DNA from: CAG-873 sp910578365 | GTDB lineage: Bacteria; Bacteroidota; Bacteroidia; Bacteroidales; Muribaculaceae | Direction of reading: 5' to 3' | Assembly (NCBI GenBank): GCA_951635545.1 | Contig: OX620685.1 | Span: 186,001-250,000 of the forward strand | DNA: 64,000 nt | Position numbers and translations under genes: made by a program | In this document: in pieces, positions 17,192 through 26,483 of the stretch | Layout: each line of letters opens with the position of its first letter | Numbering within the stretch: position 1 is the stretch's first letter | The notes under the pieces: generated by a model | What the model was told of the DNA's origin: nothing | The model's input: the letters and a program-made list of their open reading frames with translations, nothing else | Databases searched by the model: none

Positions 17192-18319
17192 TCATTTATA
17201 CATCCCCTCATAATACTGGCGATACTCCCCCGAGGTAACATTGTCGAGCCAGTCCTGGTTGTCGAGGTACCAGCGGACGGTTTTTTCGATACCCTCCTCG
17301 AACTGGAGTGAGGGTTCCCAGCCGAGTTCCGACTGGAGCTTGCGCGAGTCGATGGCATAACGCATGTCGTGGCCAAGACGGTCGGCGACATAGGTTATCA
17401 ACCCATAACTGTGCCCCGGAGAATTGCCGAGCAGTCTGTCGACGGTATTGATTACCACTTTGATAATGTCGATATTCTTCCATTCGTTGAAACCTCCGAT
17501 GTTGTAGGTTTCTGCGATTTCGCCTCTATGGAAAATCAGGTCGATTGCCCGCGCATGGTCCTCTACAAATAGCCAGTCGCGCACGTTCTCGCCTTTTCCA
17601 TATACCGGAAGAGGTTTGCCATGACGGATATTGTTGATAAACAGCGGTATCAGCTTTTCGGGAAACTGGTATGGTCCGTAGTTATTGGAGCAGTTGGTCA
17701 CTATGCTGGGCATGCCATATGTGTCGTGATATGCTCTTACAAAGTGGTCGCTGGATGCTTTGGATGCTGAATATGGCGAGTGTGGATTATATTTTGTCGT
17801 TTCAAGAAAGAATTCTGTGCCGTAGGCCATGTCGTCCTTACTTGAAGCTTTTGTTGTAAATGGTGCCGGAACCCCTTTGGGATGGGTCAGTTCAAGTGCT
17901 CCGTAAACTTCGTCGGTCGAGATATGATAGAACAGCTTGCCTGTGTATTTCTCCGGCAGCGATTCCCAATATTCTTTGGCCGCCTGAAGCAGCGACAGGG
18001 TCCCCATCACATTGGTGCGGGCAAAGGTAAACGGGTCTTTAATAGAACGGTCGACATGGCTCTCTGCCGCAAGATGTATTATTCCGTCAATCTGATACTC
18101 GCTGATTATGCGGCGTATGCAGTCAAAATCCGCAATATCGGCCTTGACAAAGGTGTAATTGCTTTTATCCTCGATATCTTTGAGATTGGCAAGATTGCCG
18201 GCATAAGTAAGCTTGTCGAGATTGACTATATTGTACTCCGGGTATTTGTTGACAAACAGCCGCACTACATGTGAGCCGATGAATCCTGCTCCGCCAGTTA
18301 TAAGTATCTTACGCTTCAT
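17192..18319 (-). CDS. rfbB: dTDP-glucose 4,6-dehydratase
   Basis: 375 aa short-chain dehydrogenase-type enzyme, second step of dTDP-L-rhamnose synthesis. The NAD site is ITGGAGFIGSHVVRLF at the N-terminus. HLAAESHVDRSI, YHISTDEVYGAL and the catalytic YSASKASSDHFVRAY follow, then NCSNNYGPYQFPEKLIPL. Slightly longer than many RfbB proteins because of an insertion around residues 160-180, common in Bacteroidales. The start overlaps the end of rfbD by 11 bases. Complete. Confidence 0.95.
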   Translation of the reverse strand: MKRKILITGGAGFIGSHVVRLFVNKYPEYNIVNLDKLTYAGNLANLKDIEDKSNYTFVKADIADFDCIRRIISEYQIDGIIHLAAESHVDRSIKDPFTFARTNVMGTLSLLQAAKEYWESLPEKYTGKLFYHISTDEVYGALELTHPKGVPAPFTTKASSKDDMAYGTEFFLETTKYNPHSPYSASKASSDHFVRAYHDTYGMPSIVTNCSNNYGPYQFPEKLIPLFINNIRHGKPLPVYGKGENVRDWLFVEDHARAIDLIFHRGEIAETYNIGGFNEWKNIDIIKVVINTVDRLLGNSPGHSYGLITYVADRLGHDMRYAIDSRKLQSELGWEPSLQFEEGIEKTVRWYLDNQDWLDNVTSGEYRQYYEGMYK

Positions 18320-19184
18320 GCTGGTTCAGATTTTTGATACAGACTTTGAGTGAGTCGGTCCAGTATGGTATCCGGAGTCCGAATGTGCGTTTGAATTTGG
18401 TTTTGTCAAGTACTGAATATGAGGGGCGTACAACAGCCGACGGAAATTCGTCAGAATGGCACGGCTGAATATCGCAACCGGTATTGCCGGCAATTTCGGC
18501 TATAGCTTTTGTAAAGTCAAACCAGCTGCAGACACCCTCGTTGGAGTAGTGATAGATACCTTCATTTCCCTCATATTTTCGGCTCTCTATGATGCTGAAT
18601 ATAGCGTCCGCAAGATCCTGAGCGTAAGTCGGAGTCCCGGCCTGGTCAAATACTACTTTAAGTTCCGATTTCGACGATGAGAGATTGAGCATCGCCTTGA
18701 CAAAGTTTTTGCCGTATTCCGAGTACAGCCATGCTGTGCGGAATATCAGTGCCTTACAACCGCTTGCCTCTATGGCCTGCTCGCCATGCAGTTTTGTAAT
18801 GCCGTAGACACCTGAGGGATTGACCGGCTCGGATTCTGTACGGGGAGTATTGCCTTTGGCGCCGCCGAAAACATAGTCGGTCGATATATGAATCAGTGTT
18901 CCATTGTTGTTTTTAATTGCCAGAGCCAGATTGCCAACCGCAGTTGCATTCAACTTTTCAGCTAAAGTCCGGTCGCTCTCAGCCTTGTCAACGTTTGTAT
19001 ATGCGGCGCAGTTTACAATTATGTCGATATTATGTTCTGTTACCATTTCCTCCACGGCATCGGCATCTGTAATGTCGAGTTCCGCTACATCGGTAAATAT
19101 GTAATTGTCTGCCGTGCCTTTGACTACTGCCTTGCGCATACAGTAGCCTAGCTGTCCGTTTGCCCCAGTCACCAGTATATTCAT
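18309..19184 (-). CDS. rfbD: dTDP-4-dehydrorhamnose reductase
   Basis: 291 aa, final step to dTDP-L-rhamnose. NAD(P) site VTGANGQLGYCMRKAV, then NCAAYTNVDKAE, HISTDYVFGGA, and the catalytic YGITKLHGEQAI. The RTAWLYSEYGKNFVKAML segment is typical of RmlD. Overlaps rfbC by 4 bases (ATGA) and rfbB by 11, so it is translationally coupled. Full length. Confidence 0.95.
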   Translation of the reverse strand: MNILVTGANGQLGYCMRKAVVKGTADNYIFTDVAELDITDADAVEEMVTEHNIDIIVNCAAYTNVDKAESDRTLAEKLNATAVGNLALAIKNNNGTLIHISTDYVFGGAKGNTPRTESEPVNPSGVYGITKLHGEQAIEASGCKALIFRTAWLYSEYGKNFVKAMLNLSSSKSELKVVFDQAGTPTYAQDLADAIFSIIESRKYEGNEGIYHYSNEGVCSWFDFTKAIAEIAGNTGCDIQPCHSDEFPSAVVRPSYSVLDKTKFKRTFGLRIPYWTDSLKVCIKNLNQHEA

Positions 19185-19735
19185 AATACGAAAGGAGAGT
19201 CAAAATCGTTAAACATCGGATGATTCCTGTCTTTTTCCGACAGTATGGCTTCTGACAAATCCAAGCGCCAGTCAATATCAAGCGATGGATCTACTATCGA
19301 GATACCGCCGTCGGCTTCGGAACAATAATAATTGTCGCATTTATACTGAAAAACAGCTATATCGCTTAGCACCGCAAAGCCGTGGGCAAAGCCGCGCGGG
19401 ATAAAGAACTGCCGGTGATTGTGCTCAGTAAGCAGACAGCTTACATGCCTGCCGTAGGTCGGCGAGCCTTTGCGGATATCAACCGCCACATCGAGTACTG
19501 ATCCGCGTACGCATCTTACAAGTTTTGCCTGTGCATGTGGCGGACGCTGAAAGTGAAGACCGCGCATCACTCCGCGGGAAGAACACGATTCGTTGTCCTG
19601 AACGAAGTCTATCTTTCCGACCACCTCATCAAACACACTCCTGTTGAAACTCTCAAAGAAGTATCCCCTGGAGTCTGTAAACACGCGAGGTTCGAGAATC
19701 ACTACGCCTTCAATATCTGTTTTGATTACTTCCAT
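19181..19735 (-). CDS. rfbC: dTDP-4-dehydrorhamnose 3,5-epimerase
   Basis: 184 aa cupin-fold epimerase. Signature residues: RGYFFESFN, RGVMRGLHFQRPPHAQAKLV with the catalytic His, DVAVDIRKGSPTYG, FFIPRGFAHGFAVLSD and YKCDNYYCSEADGGI. It acts between RfbB and RfbD on the dTDP-keto sugar. Shares one base with the end of rfbA and overlaps rfbD. Complete. Confidence 0.96.
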   Translation of the reverse strand: MEVIKTDIEGVVILEPRVFTDSRGYFFESFNRSVFDEVVGKIDFVQDNESCSSRGVMRGLHFQRPPHAQAKLVRCVRGSVLDVAVDIRKGSPTYGRHVSCLLTEHNHRQFFIPRGFAHGFAVLSDIAVFQYKCDNYYCSEADGGISIVDPSLDIDWRLDLSEAILSEKDRNHPMFNDFDSPFVL

Positions 19736-20640
19736 CAGTCAAGATTTTTAAGACCTGTACGTTCTACTTCTTCTACAACTTTCAACAAATACTGCCCGTA
19801 CTGGTTTTTAAACATCGGGGTTGCCAGTTCAGTCATTTTCGTTTTTGAAATCCAACCCTGGCGATATGCAATACCTTCGAGGCATGCAATCTTAAGGCCC
19901 TGACGCTTTTCCAGAACCTCAACATAGATTGATGCCTCGGCCAGAGAATCATGAGTGCCGGTATCAAGCCAGGCGAAACCTCGAGGCAGAGTCTGAACCT
20001 TCAGCTCGCCATCATTGAGAAATTCCTGATTGACTGTTGTTATTTCAAGTTCACCGCGTGCCGACGGCTTTATATTTTCGGCAACTTGTACAACTTTATT
20101 GGGATAGAAATATAAGCCGACAACGGCATAATTACTCTTGGGGTGTTCCGGTTTTTCTTCAATAGATAAGCAATTACCGTCCGAATCGAATTCGGCCACT
20201 CCATAGCGCTCTGGCGAATCAACCCAATATCCGAACACCGAAGCTTTCCGCTCCTGCTCAACCGTCCGCACGGCATCTTCCAGCATACCGGAAAAACCTG
20301 CGCCATGAAAAATATTGTCGCCCAGCACCAAGCAGACAGAGTCATTCCCAATAAACTCCTTACCGATGATAAACGCCTGAGCAAGGCCATCGGGCGAGGG
20401 CTGGACTGCGTACGTAAAATTCACGCCAAAATCACTGCCATCGCCCAACAACCGTTCAAATCCAGGAAGGTCATGAGGAGTAGAAATAATAAGAATATCC
20501 CTGATACCGGCCAACATCAGAACCGATATCGGATAATATATCATTGGCTTATCGTAGATAGGTAGGAGTTGTTTCGATATACCTTTTGTTATAGGGTATA
20601 ACCTTGTACCCGAACCTCCTGCCAATACTATTCCTTTCAT
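19735..20640 (-). CDS. rfbA: Glucose-1-phosphate thymidylyltransferase
   Basis: 301 aa from MKGIVLAGGSGTRLYPIT; an upstream in-frame ATG at 20676 would add 12 residues ahead of the nucleotide-binding motif and is unlikely. The GGSGTRLYP loop, YDKPMIYYPISVLM, VLGDNIFHGAGF and EEKPEHPKSNYAVVGLYFY are all present. It makes dTDP-glucose, the first step of the rhamnose pathway. First enzyme gene after upxY, with a spacer of about 98 bases. Confidence 0.96.
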   Translation of the reverse strand: MKGIVLAGGSGTRLYPITKGISKQLLPIYDKPMIYYPISVLMLAGIRDILIISTPHDLPGFERLLGDGSDFGVNFTYAVQPSPDGLAQAFIIGKEFIGNDSVCLVLGDNIFHGAGFSGMLEDAVRTVEQERKASVFGYWVDSPERYGVAEFDSDGNCLSIEEKPEHPKSNYAVVGLYFYPNKVVQVAENIKPSARGELEITTVNQEFLNDGELKVQTLPRGFAWLDTGTHDSLAEASIYVEVLEKRQGLKIACLEGIAYRQGWISKTKMTELATPMFKNQYGQYLLKVVEEVERTGLKNLD

Positions 20641-20738
20641 ATAGCTTTGATTATAATTAGGTGAACAAATCGGCAAAAATATATCCGCTTAACTATTGCT
20701 CACAATTCACAATAATTTCATAAAAGCGCAACAGAGTA

Positions 20739-21293
20739 TCATCCAATCAACTCTACATAATCCGTACGCCCCACTTCGACCGCTGCGGCCAACAAGCCGG
20801 GCAACTTTACTATGAGTTTCTTTTTGCCTGAACCTTTGACTTTTAACAGCACACCCTCAAAACCATTTAGAGGGCCCTCGCATATAACTCGTACTGTGGC
20901 CCCAAACATATTAGGAGATATTTCGTCAGGACTATAGAATTGTGGAGTTTTTGTCAATGAAACTGCAGCGATAAACCGCTCCATGTCGCGAACAGACACT
21001 ACCATAGGCGAGCAATACGCCGCTCCTTTGACAAAGCGGTATTGCAGAGTGTCGGTACGCGCCACCACCTTGTCTAATGTTTCTTTTTCTGAGAACACAA
21101 AGAGCAAATCCTGTACAAACGGAACTTCAACCCGTTTTCTCTTTCCGGCATACTCCACCACTTTGGTTATCAAAGGTGTGAATACCCTAAATCCAGCTTC
21201 CGCCAGTTCCTTGTAAGCCGGTAGTTTGGCGTTTGGACGCTTTAAATCGCGCATCACAAACCACTGATGTTCCGACACACAGGTTTCATCCAT
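20739..21293 (-). CDS. upxY: UpxY-family NusG-like antiterminator of capsule operon
   Basis: 184 aa. An N-terminal NusG-like domain (HQWFVMRDLKRPNAKLPAYK, VPFVQDLLFVFSEKETLD) is followed by a KOW-like end (GATVRVICEGPLNGFEGVLL). This matches the UpxY regulators encoded first in Bacteroides capsule operons, where each lets RNA polymerase read through its own leader. A leader of about 200 bases separates the likely promoter (21502-21509) from the start codon, as expected. The usual partner upxZ is not next to it: rfbA follows directly. Confidence 0.88.
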   Translation of the reverse strand: MDETCVSEHQWFVMRDLKRPNAKLPAYKELAEAGFRVFTPLITKVVEYAGKRKRVEVPFVQDLLFVFSEKETLDKVVARTDTLQYRFVKGAAYCSPMVVSVRDMERFIAAVSLTKTPQFYSPDEISPNMFGATVRVICEGPLNGFEGVLLKVKGSGKKKLIVKLPGLLAAAVEVGRTDYVELIG

Positions 21294-21437
21294 AAAATTA
21301 ATGTCTGATTTAGACTAAGGCAATAGTATCTAATCCTGCATGAATGCACATATATGTGTTATTCAAGCAGTTATATCCACCCAAGCAAAATTCGATGCTG
21401 CATTGGTTATTATCAGCCGCACATAATTCCATTCAAG

Positions 21438-21509
21438 AATTCAGGGATTCTGAATTACATTCCATTTTACACTCTCTTGCGAAGAGATGCTTTTTCGGTT
21501 GCAAAGTTA
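21438..21509 (-). promoter_or_regulatory. Probable capsule operon promoter and leader hairpin
   Basis: On the minus strand TAACTTTG at 21509-21502 matches the -7 consensus; no good -33 TTTG is seen at the right distance. Downstream in the leader a 7-bp stem (CTGAATT/AATTCAG at 21456-21450 and 21444-21438) could take part in attenuation. I see no inverted repeats around the promoter that would mark it as invertible. Confidence 0.35.
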
Positions 21510-21596
21510 CGAAATAAATTTGATTCCTTATATATACCGGCACATATTTTCACGGCTGACGCACCTTAATTTTTTACAACGTCAAAACTTTTTAAG

Positions 21597-21745
21597 GCAT
21601 AAAGCAGCATAACGCAGGAAGTCGTTCGATGCTTTTAACCCATCTATCCTTGTCGATGATGTTGTTGAGGTTGGTAATGACAGCCCATAGCATCAATTGT
21701 AATGATGCAGTTTTTCAGCTCAAGTATGCGAAGCAGCCCTGGCAT
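21597..21745 (-). pseudogene. ISAs1-family transposase remnant
   Basis: The minus strand reads PGLLRILELKNCIITIDAMG, which matches the conserved core around the catalytic Asp of ISAs1/H-repeat transposases (LLxxLxLxGCIVTIDAMG). It then breaks; a shifted frame continues DRWVKSIERLPALCCF. Only about 50 codons remain. The rest of the 21294-21972 gap, outside this and the capsule leader, holds nothing I can identify. Confidence 0.55.
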
Positions 21746-21972
21746 GACAGACTGCAGTTACATACTGCCAGCCTAATGATAACGTGGAAGCATTGCGCAT
21801 AACTTCGGAGCCGCAGGTATCGAATTACGTCCGCCTTGGAGCCTATGCAAAAACAGCCGGTGTACCAAAGTAAACCGGCTGACGTCAATAGTGTGTGCGG
21901 GAATCTTTTCAAGGTTGGCATATGTCAGCCTGCCGACCCTTGGAAGATTCTCCATTATATTTCACCTGATAA

Positions 21973-22806
21973 TCAGAGTATGCTCTGCGGCTCCCTACGT
22001 TGTTTGAAGCAATCGAAAAGGAGGGCGGCAAACGGAGTGTTGAATGTCCGTGCATGGCGCGGACATTGTTTTACGCAGGCGCAACACCTGATGCACTTTT
22101 TACTGTCGCTGCTACATTCGTTGCCTTTCGCTATGGCGCCTGATGGGCATATTGAGGCACAATAACCGCAATGTGTGCATAGCTGCGCATCAACTTCAGG
22201 AGTACGTGGCTTCGCCACCCTACTCTTACGCAACTTTATTACATTATACACAAAGCGCAACTGCGGAATCAATGGCTGGCGCGGACGCGGTATACGGGCC
22301 ACATTCACGCTGTCAAGCCCGGCGATATCCTCAGCGGCCTCGATTTTCTTACGTATTGATTCGCCAAAACTGCGTGCCCGCGCCAGGTCTGAGGCGTCGG
22401 GTCGTCCGGCGGCTATAGGCTTGTCGGCGGTGCTGTATGAATGTTCGCCTATAAATGTGGCGGCGGCTATGAGTCTGAAGCCTCGCTCTGTAAGAAAATC
22501 GCCCAATTCAATCAATGCTTTTTCGTAATCGCGGTTTCCGTAAACCACTACGGGCACTGCGGCCCCACCCTTGGAACGCAGTTCTGCCAGACGCTGCATA
22601 GCCAGCGGGGCTACATGCCCGGCATATACTGGTACTGTCACTATGGTGAGTGTGTCGGCTGATATTTCGGGCATAGGGCTGCCACCCAGTGTCAGTTCGG
22701 TAATTTCGAAGGTCGGAATAGCAGTCCCGACGGCAATTGCCTCGCCTACTTTCCGCGAGGTTGAGGTAGGCGAAAAAGTTATGAGTCTAATCTGACTTAT
22801 GTTCAT
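21973..22806 (-). CDS. EFR1-type protein: flavodoxin-like domain plus two [4Fe-4S] ferredoxin clusters
   Basis: 277 aa. The N-terminal flavodoxin-like half begins LITFSPTSTSRKVGEAIA (phosphate-binding loop) with TVPVYAGHVAPLAMQRL and VPVVVYGNRDYEKAL. The C-terminal end has two four-cysteine clusters, CTHCGYCASICP near residue 210 and CIRCCACVKQCP near residue 240. This architecture is the EFR1 family of ferrodoxin proteins in anaerobes; they probably shuttle electrons in the cytoplasm, partner unknown. It is a single gene, read away from nhaD's downstream end across a 160-base gap. Confidence 0.87.
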   Translation of the reverse strand: MNISQIRLITFSPTSTSRKVGEAIAVGTAIPTFEITELTLGGSPMPEISADTLTIVTVPVYAGHVAPLAMQRLAELRSKGGAAVPVVVYGNRDYEKALIELGDFLTERGFRLIAAATFIGEHSYSTADKPIAAGRPDASDLARARSFGESIRKKIEAAEDIAGLDSVNVARIPRPRQPLIPQLRFVYNVIKLRKSRVAKPRTPEVDAQLCTHCGYCASICPSGAIAKGNECSSDSKKCIRCCACVKQCPRHARTFNTPFAALLFDCFKQRREPQSIL

Positions 22807-22844
22807 ACGTTTAATAGATACTAAAGTCCGGATTGGCTTCAGAG

Positions 22845-22870
22845 CAGGCCGGAGATTATATTCCGGCCTG
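22845..22870 (-). terminator. Hairpin downstream of nhaD
   Basis: A 9-bp perfect stem CAGGCCGGA/TCCGGCCTG with an 8-base loop, about 100 bases past the nhaD stop and about 40 bases upstream of the EFR1 start. No U run follows, so termination strength is doubtful. Confidence 0.3.
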
Positions 22871-22966
22871 ACTCTGTTGCCTCATAAAATGCATATAACT
22901 TGAAAAGGACTTGCGCGGTGTACTTCCGGCCTGAGCGGGCCTTGATGTATTTTGTGCGGTTTTATA

Positions 22967-24304
22967 TCAAAAATTCAGAAACAGGCTTTCGAGCCATATC
23001 ATGGCTATGCCGCATAGGTAGCCTACGAATGCCAGCCAGGTGATGCGTTTGACATACCACATAAACTGTATTTTTTCGATACCCATGGCCACTACACCTG
23101 CCGCACTGCCGATTATAAGCAGGCTGCCCCCTACTCCGGCACAGAATGTGAGCAGATGCCAGAACAGACCGTCCTCGATAAACATCATGGTGTAGGCCGG
23201 ATCGACCGAAGCGGCTATCATGGCGTCGGTGGCCACCGGATACATGTTCATGCAAGCGGCTACAAGTGGCACATTGTCGACTATAGACGAAAGCATACCT
23301 ATTATCATGTTGATGATGTAGACATCGTGGAATGTTTCGTTGAGCCATACAGCCAGTGAGCCAAGTATACCGGCCTGGCTGAGTGCTGCCACAGCCATAA
23401 GAATACCCAGAAAGAAGAGTATGGTGCTCATATCGATGTTTTTCACCACTTGGCTTACACGCCCTTCCATTTTGCCGTCGAGTTTGTAATAGCGCACTAA
23501 AATTTCGGTAATCAGCCACAGTACGCCAAGCGACAGCAGTATGCCCATATATGGGGCCAGATGGGTAGTGGCCTTGAATACCGGCACGAAAAGCAGACCT
23601 GCCACTCCGCATATGAGTATAAATATCGACAGACCTTTGTGATGCTCCGACAGCTGGTAGCCCACGCGGGTATCGTGGTCGTTAAGGGGTTCGACAGCTG
23701 TGGCCGGAATCATGTGGCTGGCTATGAACACGGGAACTATCACCGATACTATTGAAGGGAGCAACAGATTGACAATCAGGTCGACCGACGACACATAGTT
23801 TTTCATCCACAGCATTATGGTGGTGATGTCGCCAATTGGCGACCATGCACCGCCGGCATTGGCAGCCAGCACGATAACGCAGGCGAATATCCAGCGTTCT
23901 TTCTGGTCGCTGAGCAGCCGGCGCAGCATCATAACCATAATTATGGTGGTGGTCATGTTGTCGAGCACGCTCGACAGGAAGAAGGCTACAAAGGCCAGAA
24001 CCCACATGAGCTTTCGCTTGTTCGAGGCATGCAGGTTCTCCACTATTATGTGGAAGCCGCCATAGCGGTCTATCAGTTCCACTATAGTCATGGCTCCGAT
24101 AAGGAATACTACAATTTCACATGTGTCGCCGAGGGCCTCGACCATGTCGGCCGAGATATTCGGGTCGTGGCCGTTGACGGCATAGACGGCCCACAGCAGG
24201 CCGCACATAATCAAAGCGAATACGGCCTTGTTGATGTGCAGTACATGCTCCGACGCTATCATCAGATAGCCCAGAACGAAGATTATTAAAAGGGCAGGTA
24301 TCAA
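22967..24304 (-). CDS. nhaD: NhaD-type Na+/H+ antiporter
   Basis: 445 aa with about 12 hydrophobic helices. Diagnostic segments are EALGDTCEIVVFLIGAMTIVELID, FFLSSVLDNMTTTIIMVMM, AANAGGAWSPIGDITTIMLW and MLSSIVDNVPLVAACMNMYP. Those are the two DN(M/V)-containing re-entrant regions of the ion transporter superfamily. It should exchange Na+ or Li+ for protons at the inner membrane. Monocistronic; its upstream gap of about 190 bases holds no strong consensus promoter I can assign. Confidence 0.92.
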   Translation of the reverse strand: MIPALLIIFVLGYLMIASEHVLHINKAVFALIMCGLLWAVYAVNGHDPNISADMVEALGDTCEIVVFLIGAMTIVELIDRYGGFHIIVENLHASNKRKLMWVLAFVAFFLSSVLDNMTTTIIMVMMLRRLLSDQKERWIFACVIVLAANAGGAWSPIGDITTIMLWMKNYVSSVDLIVNLLLPSIVSVIVPVFIASHMIPATAVEPLNDHDTRVGYQLSEHHKGLSIFILICGVAGLLFVPVFKATTHLAPYMGILLSLGVLWLITEILVRYYKLDGKMEGRVSQVVKNIDMSTILFFLGILMAVAALSQAGILGSLAVWLNETFHDVYIINMIIGMLSSIVDNVPLVAACMNMYPVATDAMIAASVDPAYTMMFIEDGLFWHLLTFCAGVGGSLLIIGSAAGVVAMGIEKIQFMWYVKRITWLAFVGYLCGIAMIWLESLFLNF

Positions 24305-24494
24305 GGTAAGGAAGTTGTTAGAGTGATGAACGTAGACTGTTGGAACAGGACTCCGGATTTGCCCGTCCGAAATCGTTCGCGAAGTTACTAATTATTTCCT
24401 CGCCGAACACCCTTGAAAAACATGCTTTACAGCATAATTAAGGAAATTTTTCCATAATACATGTCCTCTTTAACAATTCTTTTGAATCAGGCTG

Positions 24495-25406
24495 TCAGAA
24501 CAGCATGTTCAGACACCCCATAATGAAGCCCAGCAGGGCGCCGAGCCATATTATTGCTTTGAGTTCCTTGCGCATCACCTGCAGTATCAGCTGCTCGGTC
24601 TGTTGCACATCCATTTCGTTGATTCGCTGCTCTATCATATTGCTTATGTCCACGGCTTCCATAGCTTTTGGCAGCTGCTTGGCCACAGCGCGGCGATAGA
24701 CCGACAGTAGCCGGCCGCGCACAAAGGCAATATGCCTTTGATGTCTGTCGACGAGGCTGTTCACGGGCATATCCATAAAGGCTGCTGTCTGCTCGTCGAT
24801 AAGCGAGGCGGCCATCTGCCTTGAGTTGGCCTCCACCATCTCGCTTATGTGTTTTGCCAGCAGCTTTTCAATCGGTCCTATAAGCGTGGCCACAAGTTTG
24901 TCTGCACCGAGTATTCCCGGCACTCCTCCACGCAGTTTGTCTGCTACATGCCCTATGGCCATCGAGGCGATTTCCGGCCCGAGGTCGGCGGCGACCACTG
25001 CGTGGTGAATGCGGTCGGCGAGGCTGCTGACAATTTCGGAGCGCAACGCTTCGGTGTCGGCAGGCGCCAGATACCGAGCCAGCAACTGCCCTACCGGCTC
25101 GGTATTGGTTTTCAGCCCGGCCACAAAGTCGTCGAAGGCAGCGGCAAGCTTGCCGGTGATGTCGTCGGAGAGCAGAGTTTTTTCCAGCACTTCGCGGTTC
25201 ATCAGATTCTTGCTTACTGCTTCGCCTATCGAGGCTGCTATGCGGGCTTTCTCCTTGGGTATGAGTCCGGGCGTAAACGGCAATCTGAAGCCGAATATGT
25301 ATTTTGCCCGTCGCGGCCTGAACAGCATGCGTATTGCAATATCGTTGGTGATGTAGCCGATTACGGCGCCGATGAGTGGTCGTGCTATATATGTGAGTTC
25401 TATCAT
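24495..25406 (-). CDS. DUF445 family membrane-associated protein
   Basis: 303 aa from MIELTYIARPLIGAVIGYIT. The earlier in-frame ATG at 25442 would overlap the aldo/keto reductase gene. The N-terminus has the DUF445 hallmark GYITNDIAIRMLFRPRRA and FRLPFTPGLIPKEKARIA. A long helical middle follows, and a C-terminal membrane helix (IIWLGALLGFIMGCLNMLF). The family (YheB-like) has no settled function. It starts 13 bases after the reductase stop, so they likely share a transcript. Confidence 0.85.
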   Translation of the reverse strand: MIELTYIARPLIGAVIGYITNDIAIRMLFRPRRAKYIFGFRLPFTPGLIPKEKARIAASIGEAVSKNLMNREVLEKTLLSDDITGKLAAAFDDFVAGLKTNTEPVGQLLARYLAPADTEALRSEIVSSLADRIHHAVVAADLGPEIASMAIGHVADKLRGGVPGILGADKLVATLIGPIEKLLAKHISEMVEANSRQMAASLIDEQTAAFMDMPVNSLVDRHQRHIAFVRGRLLSVYRRAVAKQLPKAMEAVDISNMIEQRINEMDVQQTEQLILQVMRKELKAIIWLGALLGFIMGCLNMLF

Positions 25407-25419
25407 AGGCTTGAGTGTC

Positions 25420-26379
25420 TTATTCTGCCAGTATGGCTTCAATTTCGTTAAGTTCGTCGGCTGAGAAGTCGAGTTTGCCGTCGATAGTGGCGAGGTTGTC
25501 GGTGAGCTGCTTTACCGACGAAGCGCCTACTATCACCGAAGTCACCCTGCTGTCGGCGAGAATCCAGGCCAGGGCCATCTGTGCCAGCGACTGTCCTCGC
25601 CGCGAGGCAAGTCCGTTGAGGCGCCGCGCCATGGCTACCTTGTCGGGACTTACCTGCGACAGTTTCAGATATCCCGTCGACTTTGCGGCACGGCTGTCGG
25701 CCGGAACTCCGTCGAGATACTTGTCGGTGAGCAAGCCCTGTGCCAGCGGCGAGAAAACAATGATGCCGCTTCCGGCTTCTGCGGCGATGCCGAAGTTGTC
25801 GGCGGCTGCCACGCGGTCGAACATCGAATATCGGTACTGGCTGAGCAGGCATGGCACTTTCGCCTCGGCCAGTATGCGGCAGGCGTACTCCTGGAGTTCG
25901 GGCGGATACTTCGATATTCCGGCATATAGCGCCTTGCCGCTCCGCACTATGTCTATCAGGGCCTGCATGGTTTCCTCTACCGGAGTCACGCCGTCGTAAC
26001 GGTGGCTGTAGAAGACATCGAAATACTCCAGGCCTGTACATCGCAGGCTGGCATCGCACGAAGCTATAAGATTTTTGCGCGACGAGTTGCCGCCGTACAC
26101 GCCCGGCCACATCTCGTGTCCGGCCTTTGATGATATGAACATTTCGTCGCGATGCGTTGCCAGGTCGGCACTCAGCACCTTGCCGAAAGTAATTTCGGCG
26201 CTTCCGGGCGAGGGGCCGTAGTTGTTGGCGAGGTCGAAATGGCATACACCGCTTTCAAAAGCAGTAAGCAACATGTCGCGGGCGGTGCCGAAGTCGTCGA
26301 CATCGCCGAAGTTATGCCATAAACCAAGCGAAATTACAGGCAGTTCAATGCCGCTGTGTCCGCATCTTCTGTATATCAT
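25420..26379 (-). CDS. Aldo/keto reductase (YghZ-like)
   Basis: 319 aa TIM-barrel NADPH-dependent oxidoreductase. Catalytic residues fall in HFDLANNYGPSPGSAE (Asp, Tyr), MFISSKAGHEMWPGVYGG (Lys) and YFDVFYSHRYDGVTPVEETM (His). The GYGGNSSRK-like loop is typical of the YghZ/L-glyceraldehyde-3-phosphate reductase subgroup. The C-terminal cofactor site is SVIVGASSVKQLTDNL. Substrate not determinable. First gene of a pair with the DUF445 gene. Confidence 0.9.
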   Translation of the reverse strand: MIYRRCGHSGIELPVISLGLWHNFGDVDDFGTARDMLLTAFESGVCHFDLANNYGPSPGSAEITFGKVLSADLATHRDEMFISSKAGHEMWPGVYGGNSSRKNLIASCDASLRCTGLEYFDVFYSHRYDGVTPVEETMQALIDIVRSGKALYAGISKYPPELQEYACRILAEAKVPCLLSQYRYSMFDRVAAADNFGIAAEAGSGIIVFSPLAQGLLTDKYLDGVPADSRAAKSTGYLKLSQVSPDKVAMARRLNGLASRRGQSLAQMALAWILADSRVTSVIVGASSVKQLTDNLATIDGKLDFSADELNEIEAILAE

Positions 26380-26408
26380 AGTGCAGTGAATTTGTGATTA
26401 GTAATTTA

Positions 26409-26416
26409 CAAAGGTA
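26409..26416 (-). promoter_or_regulatory. -7 promoter element of aldo/keto reductase gene
   Basis: The minus strand reads TACCTTTG, an exact TAnnTTTG match, 30 bases before the reductase start. A TTTG lies upstream (26434-26431) but only 14 bases away rather than about 19. Confidence 0.5.
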
Positions 26417-26483
26417 CATATGAAACACAACAAAAGGGCCATACGTTGCGTTAAAGATGTAAAAAATCAAATTCATCGCAGTT

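Noticed and set aside
21300..21600. Invertible promoter in front of the capsule operon
   Set aside because: Bacteroides capsule promoters are often flanked by inverted repeats, but only a 7-bp leader hairpin is visible here and no matching arms surround the -7 box.
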